Positions 10,478 through 21,962 of a stretch of 64,000 bases of DNA are shown one piece after another. The translations under genes and the position numbers were made by a program. Every line of letters starts with the position of its first letter. The first letter of the stretch is position 1. The stretch is from Pectinophora gossypiella (lineage: Eukaryota; Arthropoda; Insecta; Lepidoptera; Gelechiidae), in assembly GCF_024362695.1 (NCBI RefSeq), contig NC_065417.1, forward strand, positions 303,001 through 367,000, read 5' to 3'. The notes below the pieces were generated by a model, which did no database searches, had not been told where the DNA came from, and was given only the letters and a program-made list of their open reading frames with translations.

Positions 10478-10590
10478 ATTAGATTATATTTTTTGAGTAA
10501 TTATGCACTCGAGCAATGAGAAAATACGAAATTATCACGTTAAATCTGAACAGCGCCATCTATATTTTTATAGAGAACGTGGCCTGGAAA
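10478..10590 (+). repeat. dispersed repeat, AACAGCGCCATCTA type
   Basis: Matches 41,395-41,520 over TTGAGTAATTATGCAC, GAGCAATGA and CGTTAAATCTGAACAGC. The CAGCGCCATCT motif also ends the repeat at 24,146-24,380. Family unknown. Confidence 0.5.
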
Positions 10591-10600
10591 TTTTCATCTC

Positions 10601-10713
10601 GAGCTCCTCCGTGCTTCGGAAGGCACGTTAAGCCGTTGGTCCTGGCTGCATTAGCAGTCGTAGGAAGGCCCGTGCCCCAGCAGTGGGGACGTTAATGGGC
10701 TGATGATGATGAT
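10601..10713 (+). repeat. SINE-1-like 3' part with TGATG tail
   Basis: CCGTGCTTCGGAAGGCACG and CGTTAAGCCGTTGGTCC come from the SINE-1 body. It then ends CCCCAGCAGTGGGGACG and GGCTGATGATGATGATGG, a LINE-B-like tandem tail. So a third 3' end is attached to the SINE-1 body. Confidence 0.6.
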
Positions 10714-10870
10714 GGCCTGGGAGATCATTAGTATCGGTGATCGTGCTAGATTTACCTCACCTCCTCCAGGTCTTACTTCAGTGTAAATGGCTGTAAGCCG
10801 CTAAGGAGTAATGAAGAAAGCGCGCGGACTGTCTATGTCGTTCACACATACGTGATAAGGCGGTAACACG

Positions 10871-11159
10871 GGTAAAAACGACTCCCCGATACCGATCCCG
10901 CCGGCGTGGTCGACGATTTCCCTCATTCAGGGCTTATCGCTATCGACCCACTAGGGTCGATTAATTCTTTCAAATATTTTTCCTCTCAGACGACGCCCTG
11001 AGCCGAGGTTCGCGCCCAACTGGGCACCCTCAGGCCTGTTGTCTTAAACGTTGTACCGGGTGAGAGCCTTCAGCGCTCCCCATTTGTCCGGCCAAGTAGT
11101 TAATGCCATCTGCGGCAAATCTACAATAAGTCACGTCAAAAAAAAAAGGTAAAAACGAC
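10871..11159 (+). mobile_element. poly-A retroposon E, longest copy, 12-bp TSD
   Basis: GGTAAAAACGAC is present at 10871-10882 and again at 11148-11159, directly after the poly-A. The 265-bp insert carries CGACCCACTAGGGTCGATTA, CCGAGGTTCGCGCCC and the terminal AATAAGTCACGTC plus A run. It contains no ORF, so it is the 3' part of a larger LINE or a SINE-like derivative. Confidence 0.85.
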
Positions 11160-12939
11160 ATTTTGTATGGAGTGTCCATGCCCAGGGTGTGGAGAAGACA
11201 ATTTAGGAACTACATAGCTCTCGTAAGTCCATATCGCTTAAAGAACGCATGTTTCGTTTCAATACCTTTTTATTATTCCCTCTTATACCACGACTTACAA
11301 AGTCTTAATAGACGTACCCCGTCAGAAGAACATTAAACTGAGCTTATACCCGCAAGTTACTCCTAGTACTAACCTTACTCCCCAGCCACTTTAAAATTGC
11401 CCTATGTGGTCGTCACACACTAGCCCATAAACGACATGAGTGGCCATCTCAAGGTTCCATTCCGCGTTGTTAACCTCAATGTGTACCCGCCTTTACTGTC
11501 GGTTTGTTAGACTTTTATTGACAGATAAGGTTGATAGGGTTGTTCTTTAATTGTTACTTATAACTTGCACAGCGGTTTATAAATTTTGATATTGTTACAT
11601 CTTGTTTTTTTCTCCAAAATTCAACAGATATTATAATTACAAACCTTAGAGTAGAATTCCGAAATCGATACGGCTTCTAGTTTCTCAGGAAAAAATATAT
11701 AGGTAGATCAAATACTAAAATACTTAGTTATTTTAATTTTGATTATACCAATTTAAAGTTATAATAAGAAGTATCTCGTAAGCTATCGTGATGAAACTGA
11801 TGATGAAGTTGAAACAAAATCAGGGTTTATAAAATACTGTATAACGTGATAGGGTGATCTCAGCAGTGAATGACAATAAAATAGAGTCTGCGGAAGTTTT
11901 TGACTGTTGATTACCCGTCACTTTCTGTTTCAGTGAATAAGAAATTGTTAGGCATAACTTAAAATAAAATTGAGAAGTGTATGCTGGAATCAGCAGCAAT
12001 AACACAAGACAAGATGTCTTCTGGTGACTAAACTCCTTTAGGGATTACAGATGTGAGTTTGTATGTTAACTCGAGTATTTCCACCAGCTAATACAGTGCA
12101 TCTGTTCAGCTGTCCCTGGGGCGGAGACCACTCCTCCTGGCTGTTGCTACTCCGCGCGCGTCTCGCCGATAATTAAAACTTTCATTGTGCCACCGGAATG
12201 ACGATTCGCGTTCTGGTTTACATATTTACCATATTATTTTGAACAATGAAAGTTTAACTTTTTTATTTTTATGTTTTGTAATTTCATTCTGTACATTATA
12301 AAGAAGTTAATGAGGATAAATTAATCAGGAGAGGATTCGAGTTGTCTTGTTGAGGACTTGTGGCTAACCCACCCCGATAGGGATACAGAAGTGAGTTATG
12401 TTATATTCTGCGAAACCGTACATCGATTTATCGACAGTCAGATAATATTATAATAAGTCATTTATTGCAATATTTTATCTAAAAACAAAGACACTACTTA
12501 CTATAGTGTCAAGGTAATTATAGTGGACATCGTAAAATAGCAGAGGCTCGCTACTTATAATTCCATTTAATCAAATTATCTCCCGTAAGAAAATTAAAAA
12601 GAAAGGAACGTTATTAACATGTGGTCTACATGTTATATTTATGAAAATATCAGTAGATATTACGCATCAAAACCGAGATAGACCATTTTGTAATAAGTAT
12701 CCTATATCATGTAGTCATTATAATATCATCTGTATGTAAACAGTACGCGAATTGTCGCGCCGCTGCAAGTGAAATGAATTGCATTAGCAATGTAAAGTTA
12801 TTACGGGTAGTTCGGTACGTTCGCTTATTATCATCTGGATATTCTAGGAACACAATAGATGTAAAAACTATAGAATAGTAGTAAGATTTCATTAATACAT
12901 TGTTTTAAGTTTACGCGGTTATTATCGCGGTTATTATTA
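11160..12939. other. unassigned AT-rich interval
   Basis: No gene recognised. A short retroposon-like end (CACCCCGATAGGGATACAG, then GTGAGTTATGTTATA) at about 12,368-12,408 resembles the tails at 19,485 and 38,905. Confidence 0.5.
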
Positions 12940-13031
12940 GCACATAATAACGGGTTCTTACCGCGTTTAAAAGACTCCCTAGGGAGTCTCATATCCCCAT
13001 TAAAACGCGGTAAGAACCCGTTATTATGTGC
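12940..13031. mobile_element. MITE M2 with nested palindrome
   Basis: Arms of 29 bp at 12940-12968 and 13003-13031 are perfect inverted copies (outer end GCACATAATAACGGG, inner end ACCGCGTTT). The loop itself contains the perfect 18-bp palindrome AGACTCCCTAGGGAGTCT at 12972-12989. A diverged relative lies at 20,645-20,832. Confidence 0.85.
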
Positions 13032-13072
13032 TTTAATTAAGATTTCATTAAGTAGAAGCTAAAAAAAAGAAG

Positions 13073-13411
13073 AGCCGTGAAAGTCCAGTTGGAAGATCAC
13101 TTGACTGTCACTGTGAAGTCACAGGTTTCGAATCCCAGCACAGGCCTAGACCAATAATTTTCGAATTGGTTTTCCGATTCAGTAAAAGACTATCACGTGC
13201 TCAGCGATGTAGGAAAACATCGTGAGAAAACCCACATTCCCGTGAAATGCGTTTCGGAGGTATGTGACCTAATCTGTACTGGGCTGGATTCCCTTCGTGG
13301 ATTGGAAGGTCAGACAGGCAGTCACTTCTGAAAAAAAAGCGGACCTGTCAAATCTTTAGGTTAGGTAAACGGACCCTGCGCAAACGGGATAACGCTAGGA
13401 AGATGATGATT
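13073..13411 (+). repeat. SINE-2, near full length
   Basis: tRNA-derived head with a B-box-like CACAGGTTTCGAATCCCAGC, then a body with TATCACGTGCTCAGC, AAAACCCACATTCCCG, GGTCAGACAGGCAG and GACCTGTCAAA, and a 3' end AGATGATGAT. The order and length match the copy at 14,855-15,189. Confidence 0.8.
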
Positions 13412-14013
13412 GTTCTGAGGGTTTGTTGACAACCGGCTGCCTACTAGGATACGTATTAATTAAAGTAAGTATAATAATATAATAAATAAATACTTACAAG
13501 CTCAAGTCTATATAAATTTCCAATGTGGATAGATTCCCATTTTGATATCCAATTGCACAATACCACATTTTACAATTAAAGTATACTGAAGTAAATTCAT
13601 ATTCGTTACATGTGTCACTGCAATAGTCGTCACTCGCTTAATAACTGACACTAGGGTTGGTAGACTCGGTCATCGACCTCGTAACCCACACGAGAAAAGA
13701 AGAAGGCAGATAATATAAACGGGACGCGCCCTGGTATTCATTCACTATTTTGGGAACTATCTTTAAACTATTTAATTAATAAGGAGATATTTTAAGGGAA
13801 ATGGTTAATAAATTACTCATGACAATAACCCGATGTGACCCAGAAAGTAGGGATTGCTAACTATTAGGGTCACGCGGGGAAACAGCGATTATGCCCGGGT
13901 CATTTCTTGCGCATTAGTGTTTTTGTTGACCTTACACGTGACATGACAGTATTATAGTTCATCGACCTAGCCCATGCTCCTCATCACCACGAACATGTAT
14001 TGGAGGAAGTACC
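13412..14013. other. unassigned interval
   Basis: No gene or repeat that I can support. Confidence 0.4.
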
Positions 14014-14117
14014 ACATACATAAACTCACGCCTGTTTCCCCCCAGGGTTAGCAGAGATTATGAAATTCGATCCTGACGCACTTCTCTTGCTTCGTCCACA
14101 TTTATCAATTGTTTCAT
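14014..14117 (-). pseudogene. LINE-A 3' fragment
   Basis: ACATACATAAACTCACGCC, then CAGCAGAG-like and CTCTTGCTTC..CCACATTTATCAA sequence, is the LINE-A 3' end on the minus strand with several substitutions. Confidence 0.65.
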
Positions 14118-14486
14118 TATTTCATTAAAATTAATTAGTTTCAAAATCTTACCAACCACCTACACAACCGCTTACACCACAGCTTTCTCTTACCTGTAAC
14201 ATAATAAACCGCATTACTTAGCAGTAATCAAGTAGGCACACTCAGTTTCAGGCCGGTTACAGGACGCATTCGAGCATGTAAAATCAATTGGGAACGCTTA
14301 GGGTCCACGCCGACAGATGCGGTAGCGTTTCTATGAGTAATAATTGGCCACACTGCTAGGCACAATAATCACTTTAGATCGGAAATGCGACAGTATGTGT
14401 ATTGAGTTGATAATACCGTAAATATATCCCAAAGGGATAGTCAGAGGCACCACCAAAAAATAGCGATAATTATATTCGATTCTGCC
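14118..14486. other. unassigned interval
   Basis: Nothing recognisable. Confidence 0.4.
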
Positions 14487-14535
14487 CACCCCACTAGGGA
14501 TTACGGGCGTGAGTTTATGTATGTATGTGTATGTA
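14487..14535 (+). repeat. LINE-A 3' tail
   Basis: CCACCCCACTAGGGATTACG, then GGCGTGAGTTTATGTATG and TATG repeats: only the terminal 50 bp. Confidence 0.55.
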
Positions 14536-14854
14536 ATTATATTCGATATCAGAACCATAAAATACTTTGTCGTCCCAAATTTTTTGCATAACACTGATAT
14601 ATTCCTACTTAAATTATGTTATTGCTGTATGTATATTCTTACTATGATATAGTTTAGTAATAGTATATTCATTTTTGGAATGTATACCTAATATTAAATT
14701 ACATTAAAAATCAAGTAAGGCGATGAATGGTAATATCAACTCTATATTATTGACTACCTTCATAAGTACCAACTTTCCAACCTATAATCATCAATCACTT
14801 CATTTATAAGGATCAAAGAGCATAATTCTACCACATTTACTATTTGACTTCTTT

Positions 14855-15189
14855 GAGCCGTGGTAGACCAGTTGGTAAAACACTTGCCTCTCACTTTGAG
14901 GTCGCAGGTTCGAATCAAACACAGGCCTAAATCAATGATTGTCGAATTTGTTTTCGAATCCATGTTTGGATCATAAATGATTATCACGTGCTCAGCAGTG
15001 GAGGAAAACATCGTGAGGAAACCCACATTCCCGAGAAATTTTCGGAGGTAGGTGACCTAACCTGTATTGGGTTGGTTTTCCCTTCGCGAGTTGGAAGGTA
15101 AGACAGGCAGTTGCTTCTGTTCAGACCTGTCAAACCTTCACATTAGGTAAGCGGAGCCTGTGAAAACGGGATACTGTTGATGATGATGA
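14855..15189 (+). repeat. SINE-2, near full length
   Basis: Best copy of the family. The A-box-like GTGGTAGACCAGTTGGTAAA and B box GCAGGTTCGAATCAAACA are at tRNA-like spacing (about 40 bases). The body follows, then GGTAAGACAGGCAG, GACCTGTCAAACC and a terminal TGATGATGA. Pol III transcription and LINE-driven mobilisation are expected of the class. Confidence 0.85.
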
Positions 15190-15463
15190 ACTATTTCACT
15201 TCTGTCATTGATATATTAACAGCATTACAAAATAATAATGCTCTATTTCGATTACAAAATATACATTTCCTAAACCGCGTTCACACAACCGCAGGCTGCA
15301 TGAAAACAGATGCTTTACAGAATTATAACACGTCAATCAAAGTTCGTGCTAATTAATAACACACGCGCCGGTGTGGAACAAAGCCTAATGGGAGCCTTCT
15401 ACTAAACATTTCTGCTTCGATTTGAATCCCATTGAATGTTTATTGTCACTTGTTATTTATTAC

Positions 15464-15592
15464 GCTCGCGACACGGGTTCCATGTCGCGCGAATTATATC
15501 GAGAGCTTCGTCCAATAGACGCAGCGACTGTTATTTACGTGGATAAACTTCGTACAGCTATTGGTTGAAGCCCTTGCGACGAAACGACGCTA
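15464..15592. mobile_element. M5 fold-back-like repeat
   Basis: GTCGCGCGAATTATATCGAG, then AGCTTCGTCCAATAGACG, and a right side with CTATTGGTTGAAGCCC, which is roughly inverted. The left arm matches 57,070-57,200 closely. Confidence 0.55.
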
Positions 15593-16389
15593 CCAACATC
15601 TAGATTAAAATTGTAATAGAAACAATATTATGCAAAATGTAACAGCCCAGACGTGCAAAATAAAATTAGACTAGGGATCACAGTTTGTCCAACGTGATAA
15701 GTATGCTATTTTAGTAGATAAGTAAAAAGAATATATAGATAAGTATCTAAGAGATACGCAAGCGATATCAGATTTATCTAAGTATGATAACATCGCTAAG
15801 TTCGGCTATTAGGTAGCATCGTATCCCATCTCTTTCGCTTTTGTCAATTGCTTCGACCCTACAAGTGTGTAAATCACGTGTAAATGAAAATAGCATAAGA
15901 AATACAGGAAAATCGTTAGTAAACATACGTTTTTTTGTAAATACCTTGTCACACAAATCGAGGCGTGAACTGTAACGTGGAATTAGTATTGACGACATCG
16001 CGAGACGTCTCGGTATAATGCTAATTCGCTACTTACCTACCGAGGTTTAATGAATTGTAGCGTGGACAGCGATTCCCGGAACGGCGACTGCTTGACATCA
16101 CATCTGTCATTTACATGTACAGTTCAAAACACAATTTTATTCACGCTACATACAATATTTTTTTTCCACTGAAATAATTGCATTTTTGGTTCATTTTTGT
16201 TTCATAATATTGAAAACCTTCCAGCCTGTTTTATAAATGCAGTAATCTTATGGGATTAAATATGTGATACAAAGCTACTAGGTATATATACTTACATCTT
16301 ATCTCGATATTTTTTTTAATATATACTTATATCTTTTCGGATGGCTGGTTACTGGCACCTACTCTCAATTATCAATACAATCTTGTCTA
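15593..16389. other. unassigned interval
   Basis: No supported feature. Scattered short open frames only. Confidence 0.4.
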
Positions 16390-16560
16390 ATCTAGCCTAC
16401 AAGATCCGACTGCTGAGCAAAGGCCTCCTCTTCCTCTTCCCATCATCGCGATCCTGAGCGCATTCCAGCCAGTCCCTCCGGCAAGCGTCCATGTCGTTGC
16501 GCCATCATAAGACACAACGCGTGACGATCCGTGCGTACCGCTCAGCGTGCATGCGACAAA
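16390..16560 (-). pseudogene. LINE fragment, ORF C-terminus (LINE-B2)
   Basis: The minus strand contains NDMDACRRDWLECAQDRDD, the W..CAQDRD.WR-type C-terminus of LINE polymerases, followed after a frameshift by a stop and GGCTAGATTAG. The last 60 bp match 42,068-42,178, where CCCACTGCTGGGCAAAGGCC is better preserved. Confidence 0.6.
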
Positions 16561-18247
16561 CATGTCCGGCCCAACCTCATTTAAGTCTGTCATCAATACA
16601 ATACAAAGTGCTTATTGGATACTGAAGAAACACATTATTTTAACAATCTCAGAATAATAGTTGTTACAAAAGCGGCCTTATTGCGTAGCTAGAACTTTAT
16701 GCTGTTAGGTATAGGATATAATTAAGTTTATCAATTAATATATAAATGATAGTTTTAGTAGCAGCAATGATGGATGATGATGTGATAACTTTTAAGAACC
16801 GATGTGGAGAGGTTTAAATTAATAAAACACATTGTCATCAATAGACTCTTATTTATATATATAACGTTTATATTTTTAATAATTCTAGAACAGGCGCACA
16901 CACATAAGCTTCGACGTCCTTTCGTGTTCTTCTCGTACACTGTGTGGCGTATTCTCATTATCTCTCTAGTACTCGAAGAACCTATGAACTCTGCAGCGGG
17001 TTCGCTGGGAGAGCATCACCTCGTCAATTACTTATAAACGTAAAAATAGATGAATCCCACCTGATGTACTTTCAAGCAGCCGTAGCTTTACCGTACTTGT
17101 TAGGCGCTTGCTGCTATAGGTCCACTCCGGCCTGCTATCGCTTCAACATCATCCTGCGCCCACGTGGTTACTCTCAGGCATTGCCTAAATTCTTATCCCG
17201 GACTAAGACTTTTCACCTCACCACCTCAGCATACAAGTAAGTTCGCACTCAGTTGGATCATGAGCAATCTTGGTGGCTTTTAACAGATCAATAGCAACTT
17301 CTGTTCCCAGGGAAGAGTGACACTCTTTAAGATACATAACGATGATAAGCAGCAATGATTCGATTATTTCGATTATTCGAGTATTTTTATGTAAAAATAA
17401 ATAAAGTGGATACCTAGGTATTTACATATATTTTAATAGCAAAGGTAAGTATAGCCGTATTACCTTATTGACAAACCTTTCCTTCAACTCTGAAATTGGT
17501 AAACGGATGCATTCGTTGTCTTCCAACTTTTTGAAAAACTGGTGACTTTCACATCAGAGAGTAACGTTCAATGAATTTCGTCCAACCTTAGCATATAGGT
17601 AAGTCGACCAGTCCAGTATCGACCATTCTTTTTCTTGATTATTTGGCAAAATTTATCAACGAATAATTCCAAACACTGATAACCACACAATAGGAGTACT
17701 TTGTTTCATCCTTGTTTCACAATTTTTTGATACCTTTATTGAATTTTTACAATGAAATTGAAATTTATTCTATAAAAATAACAATAGACATGACAAATGC
17801 TTGACATGACAGGAACATTATTTATTATTTGTAATTTTATTACTTATAATATACTAAACAGTCAAAACATACATACCAAAAACTGTAAATTAGATTGAAA
17901 GAAGATTACATGCTATGATAATTTATTAAAATTGTTCAATTTTATTTGATCCTAACTAATAAATAGAACAGAATAAATTCGAATGTGAGTTTGATTGTGT
18001 GTTACGTTACAGCACAGCAATAACTAATAAATAGTACTACCTATAGAAAACACTCTCCACGCGTTTGGAGCCAGGGACAAATATTTCAGGTACTTATTAG
18101 GTACCTATTACTTATCTAAATCAAAATTCATTTTATATTATTCAGGCAACGGGTTTAATGATTATAATCATGGTACGTACCTACTTAAACATAATAGTTA
18201 TGTTTGGTATTCTTGTAACACCTGTTTTTAGACTTCCGACAAGGCTG
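16561..18247. other. unassigned AT-rich interval
   Basis: Open frames of up to 98 codons (16,944-17,240) show no family resemblance, signal or repeat. I do not call a gene. Confidence 0.45.
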
Positions 18248-18366
18248 AATCGCATGCAAGTTTTTTTTTTGACGTGACTTATTGTAGATTTGCCGCAGAT
18301 GGCATTAACTACTTGGCCGGACAAATGGGGAGCGCTGAAGGCTCTCACCCGGTAATCGCATGCGAG
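18248..18366 (-). mobile_element. poly-A retroposon E, about 90-bp copy with TSD
   Basis: AATCGCATGCAAG (18248-18260) and AATCGCATGCGAG (18354-18366) flank the insert, with one mismatch in 13. The insert is a T10 run plus the last 83 or so bases of the family. Its 5' end on the minus strand is ACCGGGTGAGAGCC, almost the same break point as the copy at 62,141. Confidence 0.85.
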
Positions 18367-19480
18367 TGTGTGCCTCCGCGCTTGGAAAAAGTTGTGTCAA
18401 ATTAACATTTATCGAATGACGATGGCAACTTAAAAAAGATTAAGATGACCAAAGACTAGGCTGTATGGGTTAAGCTCCCTTTGCATGCCTTATTTTTAAA
18501 GTGGTGTGCCACGTCAATGATGTTGAAATGATGTTAAAATCTTTTGGTGAGTTTTTTTGTGATTATTATCTCTGAACTTTGGCTAAAATAAGTTCCACAT
18601 GTCCATGACAATGGCTTAATCTCACTATCTTTCTTTCAGTGTAAAACCCTCAGAATAATAATAACTGTAAAACCACCTAAAAATCATTGGCTTAGTACAT
18701 TGACTATCGATTATGCTGTTATACCGTCACACGTAATGTGGTTTACCTATGTTTCCGCGTCTTAACGGGGTAGGCAGACCTGTAATATGTCGTTTTGTTG
18801 CAGGGTTCAAAGTCCAACTTGGATGTCTATCTTCAAGGGCTACCTGGGGAGTTCCCCATTAAGATAATGTTGTGCTTACACTCGGAGTAATTGTCTTCTA
18901 CATCTACATCATGCTTTTCGTATAGGACCTGCTATCCAGCGGTTTGCTTCATGATTTTGCCTAAGACCTGCCATCCAGGCACTTAATATATCACTTTTTG
19001 GGTGAAACTTTAGCGTTTAAGTGGTTTGACTAAGCTTTGCTTGATTGTAATAACAGGATTATTCCTAAATTTGTGTTATCATGAAATAACCTAGACATGC
19101 TAAACTCTTTGCTGTATAAGAAGAAGTAATGTTAATATACATTTTTTAAAAGTGAAATTTTTAATTCCATCCCCTTTGCTTTGCTTGCAATAGGAGAGTA
19201 TCATGTTCAAGGCGCCCAATCCTACTCTCTATTTTTTTGCACTCTATTAAGATCCCTTTTATTCTCTGAGTTCGGCAACTAACACCCATGCCCTGGGACC
19301 AACCCTTTCTCAATGCCCTGCCGACGGCGTCCTAGAGGTAGGGTGGGCTCATCCCCACACAGAGGCTACGCAGGAAGTTTCATCCTTCGAAATATCCATT
19401 ACAAGATTTTTAAAGCAGAATTTAACTTAACGAGGCCTATGTTTGCGCCAGCCTGTATTTACATGATAAATGTACTTAAT
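18367..19480. other. unassigned interval
   Basis: No gene recognised. A GC-richer patch at 19,270-19,390 has no family match that I can name. Confidence 0.45.
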
Positions 19481-19484
19481 TTTT

Positions 19485-19537
19485 TTTTTCAATATTCTAC
19501 CCCTTCGAGGATACAGACGTGATGCTATGTTATGTCC
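19485..19537 (+). repeat. SINE-3-like 3' tail
   Basis: TACCCCTTCGAGGATACAG, then ACGTGATGCTATGTTATG, matches the end of the SINE-3 copy at 38,905-38,950. Confidence 0.5.
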
Positions 19538-19930
19538 TTTATTCCCTGTAGTTCTAACTGATCAGTTCTACCGTAGAACTATTGTATTATTTCACAATAT
19601 AAAGAAGGTATAGGTCTTTTTAAAACAATGTTTATAAAAATATATTATTATATCAAAATGGAGTTTCATTAGTTGCAGCCATTTTCTCCACATAAGTACC
19701 TATAATTATTATGTTTCTTAAAAGGTAAGTAGCTAGGAAAATAATAAGAGGAAAATTAATTGTAAGTATTTGTCTATTTAAACCAAATCATAAATAAAAA
19801 GAATAGGTCTCTAATACTACTACTTATATAAAAACAACGAACTGAAAAGTATAAGAAAACAGCAAAACAGTTTTTACCATAACTGTACAATAACGTCAAA
19901 ACTCGCTCGACGTAAAGGGAAAATAAGGCC

Positions 19931-19995
19931 ACTCGCCGTAAAGAGAGTCGCCGTAGCGCGGGTCGCCGTTCGGAAAGTCGCTGTCAACGCTACAA
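19931..19995. repeat. short GTCGCCGT tandem repeat
   Basis: Four copies of an approximately 16-bp unit, each starting (G/C)TCGCCGT or GTCGCTGT, differing in the second half. Confidence 0.6.
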
Positions 19996-20644
19996 TTCGG
20001 TTTAATAATGAAACTTTCCGCGACGTTAGGTACTCAACACAAGTTGCCGCGTCATACCGCGCTCATATAACATGTGAGTATACCTTTATATTATAGATTA
20101 TAGGTAAGTATTACACTGATGAAAAAATGTTGATTGATTTTATCGCTATTACACACGAAACTCATACAGCATTTTATTAATTAGGCAATCCTCAATTAAG
20201 CCTGGTTTTTCAGGTTACAAATTTTCACCACGAGCAGCGAACTTAAATAATAACAGAAAAGGTAAATTATAACATGCAAATCTAGATATAGAAGCAAGTC
20301 TAAAATGATCAATATAATTTTTCTTTATACCTAAAAATAAAATAATTAAAAAGTTTATTTAGGTAAAATCTACGACACACATATACGTACATTTACAACA
20401 TTAAAATATACACACATAACATTAATATTTAGTTGGAAAACATAAAGGCCAACACCTACCCCTACCTATACCTTAACATTACAGAAATTTAATTTTCGAA
20501 TTACTTCACAATGGGATTATGGTAAACTGCTTTCGTTGATGACGTCACTAGGACAATATTTCCATACGAATTCTTTAGATAATTTTCGTTTTAGCTTTTA
20601 TAAAGTGTCTCATTTGACTAGGGTGCTAAAATAACCTATTAGGT
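19996..20644. other. unassigned interval
   Basis: AT-rich, nothing supported. Confidence 0.4.
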
Positions 20645-20832
20645 TGTTTGAGGTTTACGCGGTTATTATCACAATTAATACCTACCGGGTTTTTACCGCG
20701 TTAATCAGGGATATGAGACTCCCGATATTTCAACACTATCGCAAGTGCCATGATCACGGAACGACTGATACAATTGGAGTGGTTTGTATTTCCTGATAAT
20801 ACCGTGGTAAGAACCCGGTATTATGTGTCTTA
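20645..20832. mobile_element. MITE M2, diverged longer copy
   Basis: Left arm ACCGGGTTTTTACCGCG (about 20,684-20,700) and right arm ACCGTGGTAAGAACCCGG (about 20,801-20,818) then TATTATGTGT are inverted copies related to the M2 arms at 12,940. GGGATATGAGACTCCC in the loop also recalls the M2 loop. Confidence 0.65.
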
Positions 20833-21097
20833 ACCTATTAGGTGCTAAAACTTTTGCAATATTTATACGCGTAAGTTGGGATACACTTACAAATACGTGT
20901 TAACACCTATTACATTTCATTACCTATTCAATCTTTTTTCCAAACTGCAAGTACAAGTACGCAGGTAAATACCATAACTCCTCGGCTGATTGCCATCAGT
21001 CCACGGGTAATTATCTCATCTTCCATCTTCAGAATCCCACATTGTCGCGAGTCTAATTACCGTACGATCCCGGTACTAATTACCGCCACGGGCATAC

Positions 21098-21170
21098 GTT
21101 ACCGGTAACAAAGATGTTACTTACGGTAACTTGCATCTGTTACCGGCTTTTGTAAGGTACGTTACGTTAC
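21098..21170. promoter_or_regulatory. cluster of GTTAC(C) inverted half-sites
   Basis: The perfect palindrome GTTACCGGTAAC at 21098-21109, GTTACTTACGGTAAC at 21116-21130 (an X-box-like pair with 3-base spacer), GTTACCGG at 21139-21146 and CGTTACGTTACGG at 21159-21171. Four related sites in 75 bp. RFX-type binding is one reading. Confidence 0.3.
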
Positions 21171-21261
21171 GGAGATAGATGCTATGGTTGTTCCTGCTGA
21201 ACTGATAAAGAGAAAAGATTTTAATGACTTTTTATATAAGTAGATTATAGTTTGAAGACTA

Positions 21262-21500
21262 TAGAGAACCGGAGAGGAAATATGATTGGCCACCTGATAC
21301 GACACGATTCATTTATAAACAAACATTATAGAAGGAAAAATTGAAGGGAAGAGAGGAAGGGGTAGACCTAGGATAACATTTATGAAATAAATAAAAGAGA
21401 AGGTGCAGGTCGTGTCGTATCGGGAGGTGAAGGTTTTGGCGGGAAGAAGAGAGGAATGGCGGTTACTCCACCGACAAGAGCGCAGCTCTTAAATAGAGAG
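21262..21500 (+). pseudogene. LINE-C fragment
   Basis: AGGAAATATGATTGGCCACC through AAGAGAGGAAGGGGTAGACC to CACCGACAAGAGCGCAGCTC aligns with 8,812-9,005 in order. It has several stops and shifts, so is non-functional. Confidence 0.7.
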
Positions 21501-21513
21501 AGAGAGAGAGAGA
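21495..21513. repeat. (GA)n microsatellite
   Basis: Nine or ten GA units immediately after the LINE-C fragment. Confidence 0.9.
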
Positions 21514-21555
21514 TTATAGTCAGCGATATGGCTCACCACCTATCAGTTTTGTCTA

Positions 21556-21632
21556 ACAGAAAGCTTGGTGAAACGTGGGTATTTAGTTCATCTTGAGATG
21601 GAGACCCCAATTGGGTCGTGTACTAGGTTCAA
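21556..21632 (+). repeat. LINE-H 3' tail
   Basis: ATTTAGTTCATCTTGAGATGG, broken by a deletion, then ACCCCAATTGGGTCGTG. Same placement after LINE-C as at 9,066. Confidence 0.55.
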
Positions 21633-21761
21633 GGTAAATTACAAAATAAAGACACATCTAAATCTAACGAAAAACATTTTCTATTTAACTTATTTATGAG
21701 TTTTAATCAAGAAAAACGTAATAATAAGAACGTTATTTTATCACGTTGCTTTATCAGTGTG

Positions 21762-21842
21762 TTTTTTTCATACAAATTAGTCATTTTGTGTTTAGACGTT
21801 TAGTAAAAAGTAACTGATTTGACTAGCTGGAAACTTGACTAT
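21762..21842 (-). repeat. dispersed repeat R2
   Basis: Read on the minus strand it gives TTTCCAGCTAGTCAAATCAG, then TTACTTTTTACTAAACGTC. The same wording appears on the plus strand at 55,062 and 55,396. Family unknown. Confidence 0.55.
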
Positions 21843-21871
21843 TGGGATATATCCGTGAGCTTGTTTAAGGA

Positions 21872-21962
21872 GCCTGTAGCCTAGATGTCCTTGTTAACTG
21901 ATACCGACCGAAAAAGTTAAGCAATGTCGTCAGCGGTCAGTCATTGGATGGGTGACCGTTAC
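21872..21962 (+). pseudogene. 5S rRNA-like relic (5S-derived SINE head or pseudogene)
   Basis: AAAGTTAAGCAATGTCG, then CAGCGGTCAGT and ATTGGATGGGTGACCG, matches the internal control region and 3' half of eukaryotic 5S rRNA (GTTAAGCA.CGTCGGGC, then GGATGGGTGACC). The weak 5' half GATACCGACCGAA sits at the right distance. The rest is degraded, and the sequence after GGGTGACCG is unlike 5S. A working gene is excluded by the many changes. Confidence 0.6.

Noticed and set aside
16804..17240. Two open frames of 77 and 98 codons
   Set aside because: No conserved motif, no consistent start context, no codon pattern. Length is within chance for 64 kb.
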